Translations under genes and position numbers: made by a program
Notes under the pieces: model-generated
Databases searched by the model: none
What the model was told of the DNA's origin: nothing
The model's input: the letters and a program-made list of their open reading frames with translations, nothing else
NCBI GenBank assembly: GCA_001972305.1
Contig: BDDD01001959.1
Span: 224,842 to 288,841, forward strand
Reading direction: 5' to 3'
From: Cephalotus follicularis
Taxonomy: Eukaryota > Streptophyta > Magnoliopsida > Oxalidales > Cephalotaceae
DNA length: 64,000 nt
Shown here: in pieces, positions 62,216 to 64,000 of the stretch
Layout of the letters: every line of letters begins with the position of its first letter
Position numbering within the stretch: position 1 is the first letter of the stretch

Positions 62216-64000
62216 GGTGCAAAGGGAATACTATTCTAGAAAAACGATTAAAAGTTTTATATGGAGTTTGCCTACTTCCATCGTGGGAACCTAAGACAAT
62301 TGGAAGGTATTGTAATATATTCCTATAGTCCATGGCTAGAGATGACTTGTGGTAAGGCACCTCCATATACTTTATCCAGCTTACGATGTAAGTTGAGCTT
62401 GAGTAAGGAACTCAGGTTATGACACTAACATTGGTATCCCTATGCAAGGAGCTAAGAGAAGTTAGACAGCAAGGAGCTGTTAAATTCACACCTTTGTATA
62501 GGCATAATGAATTGTTTAAATATTGTGAATGGATATATACTAAAACTGGATCCTTAAATATAAAGAATATTGTAAGAAACATTGTTTCGATTTGTATGAG
62601 ATAAGCAAGGAGCTTGAATTGTGGTAAATTCTTTATTCTCATCCATAGCAATATTCCAGTTAGAGCAAGAGGCACATGGATACAAAAGGATCCAAGTTTT
62701 AACCATTGTATTAACAATTCAATAAGGAACATATAATAAAAGATTACTGAGAGATAATGGGAATTTCTCTCTAAATGGACATCTCCGAGGAAAAACCATG
62801 TGGAAATGGAATATCCGTACAGAGTATATGGACTTTGTGGAAAGGATCTAGTCCATTAAATCTTTTGTACATCTTCTTATCTCCTTCTGGGTTATGCATT
62901 GCACAGGACAATACTTATCCTAATCCGGATTCCTTTGGAATTCGTCCCCTCCGACATCGAGAGGTTATCATATGATCAAGGAGATCATACATAGAGGAAA
63001 CCCTGCCTAAACCATCGGTTGGTTAAAGGATGTCCAACTTATATAAGAAGGAGGAAACCTTCTAAGCTGAAGGCACGATCGAGACGTTGCCGGTTTGTGG
63101 AATATTATAAGAAGTGCTTAGGATATTATTTCTACCATCCTAGAGAACTAATATGGTTATGTTTCACGTGCTGCAAAATTCCTATGGAAGGAATACCTGA
63201 TTGCAGGAAGCAGTGGGAGTATGGTATAACTAAGTAACTTATGACTAGGTGAAAACCCACAGGATGATAAGGAACTAGTGGTTTATTCCTCTTAAGACAT
63301 TATTGGGAAATGATCCCAAACTGAGATGGAATCTCAATTAGGCACTCCTCTAGCGAGGAGATCGAGCAAGGTTTTCGATAGCGCCTGAGAAATACGATTT
63401 TCTCAATAAAGGCACTGACGGACCTAACGTCAGCGAGATGACGAGCTTGTCAGCTATGAGGAAGCAGTGAAGAGCACTGATTCAAGGACATGGTAAGAGA
63501 TCATGAGATCCGAAAGGAACTCCATATACACCTATCAAGTATGGGACTTGGTATATGCACCCGAAGGCTTAAAACCCTATCATATGCTAAGTAAATCTTC
63601 ACGAGGAAGATTGGCGTTAATGGAAAAGGTCAAAAACCTTTAAAGCGCAATTGGTCGCGAAAGGGTATACACTAAATACAAGAGGTTTGTATATACCGAG
63701 AACTTTCTCTCCAGTCGCAAATGCTTGAGTCCATTCGGATTATGCTTGCAATTGCTGCTCATTGTGGTAATGAGCTATGGCAAATGAATGTCAGGATTAC
63801 CTTCCCAGAGGACTATCTTGAAGAGGACATTGACATGTTCCAAACCAAGGAGGTTTACATTCATGGAGACTTAGCACATGGAGTGCAAAGCTCAAAAGGT
63901 CTATGACCTTAAGCAAGCATGTCATAGCTGAAATATCAATTTTGATTTTATCAAATATATGGATAAGCCTAATGTCTACCAGAAACAGGATAACCCAGAA
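62216..64000 (+). pseudogene. Decayed pol of copia E
   Basis: 62216-63000 is hard to read. Recognisable after that: integrase C-terminal block 'GCPTYIRRRKPSKLKARSRR' with 'GYYFYHPRE' near 63025-63145; an RT lead-in ('WDLVYAPEGLKPY') near 63545; RT 'SIRIMLAIAAHCGNELWQMN' near 63730; 'VYDLKQACHS' with 'FDFIKYMDKPNVYQK' near 63895-63990. Frames change several times and the Asp of the usual QMDV motif is Asn. It was RT and integrase but cannot function. Confidence 0.75.

Larger units (their letters stand above)
57770..64000 (+). mobile_element. Copia element E, runs off the window
   Basis: 5' LTR, PBS, leader, gag and much of a decayed pol lie in order on the + strand. It belongs to the same family as D and L: LTR start TGTTGGAATTGGGTGTCC against TGTTAGATTAGGGTGTCC. 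The 5' flank is AATAT. The 3' LTR lies outside the window. Confidence 0.88.

Overview
This is a plant window, most likely a eudicot with a large, repeat-rich genome. I found no host gene in it. Nearly all of it is nested LTR retrotransposons, mostly broken. Plant origin is shown by Sirevirus-type Ty1/copia elements, chromodomain Ty3/gypsy elements, an Athila-like 3' region, and initiator-Met tRNA primer binding sites (TGGTATCAGAG). I cannot name the species. Element labels A to L below are mine.

Layout. 1-12238: chromodomain gypsy element A on the + strand. It has a fragment of the likely 5' LTR at 1-1271, an inverted LTR of a related family (B) at 1272-3168, gag at 3169-3829, solo LTR C at 3830-6774 with TSD ATGTT, broken pol at 6775-9774, PPT, and 3' LTR at 9815-12238. 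12239-16204: Athila-like 3' region and LTR. 16205-16444 and 27388-30840: copia element L (minus), split by Sirevirus H (minus, 16450-27387, TSD AAGAC). H itself holds a truncated C-family LTR (20950-23165). 30841-47099: chromodomain gypsy element I (minus). Its 5' LTR (35750-47099) is interrupted by copia D (35918-41620, TSD GAACG) and by solo LTR B' (43245-45811, near-matching TSD). 47100-50771: Sirevirus G (minus), inserted in copia F (+, 50772-50944 plus its LTR). F's LTR is split by gypsy element C'' (minus, 51752-57653, TSD CCTGA) and then by copia E (+, 57770 to the window end).

The unexpected signal is a set of about 17 arrays, roughly 150 boxes in total, of short palindromic boxes sharing the core GTCGAC. 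Box type 1 is CAGTCGACTG. Box type 2 is AGCGTCGACGCT, extending to AAAGCGTCGACGCTTT. Boxes recur at 20-21 bp, or about 31 or 41 bp (2, 3 or 4 helical turns), with non-conserved spacers. Arrays occur in LTRs of gypsy families A, B and C, the Athila-like LTR, two Sireviruses and copia L. In three lineages the array ends about 85-95 bp upstream of a TATA-like sequence. Both Sireviruses also carry an internal array just upstream of their extra 3' ORF. One LTR family carries type 1 boxes in one copy and type 2 in another at matching positions. I read these as phased cis-regulatory arrays shared by, or converged on in, unrelated retrotransposons. The function is inference.

No coding region here appears intact. 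Elements carry stops, frameshifts or internal deletions. There is one N, at 54496, exactly where element C'' loses the rest of pol and the end of an LTR, so part of that structure may be an assembly effect.
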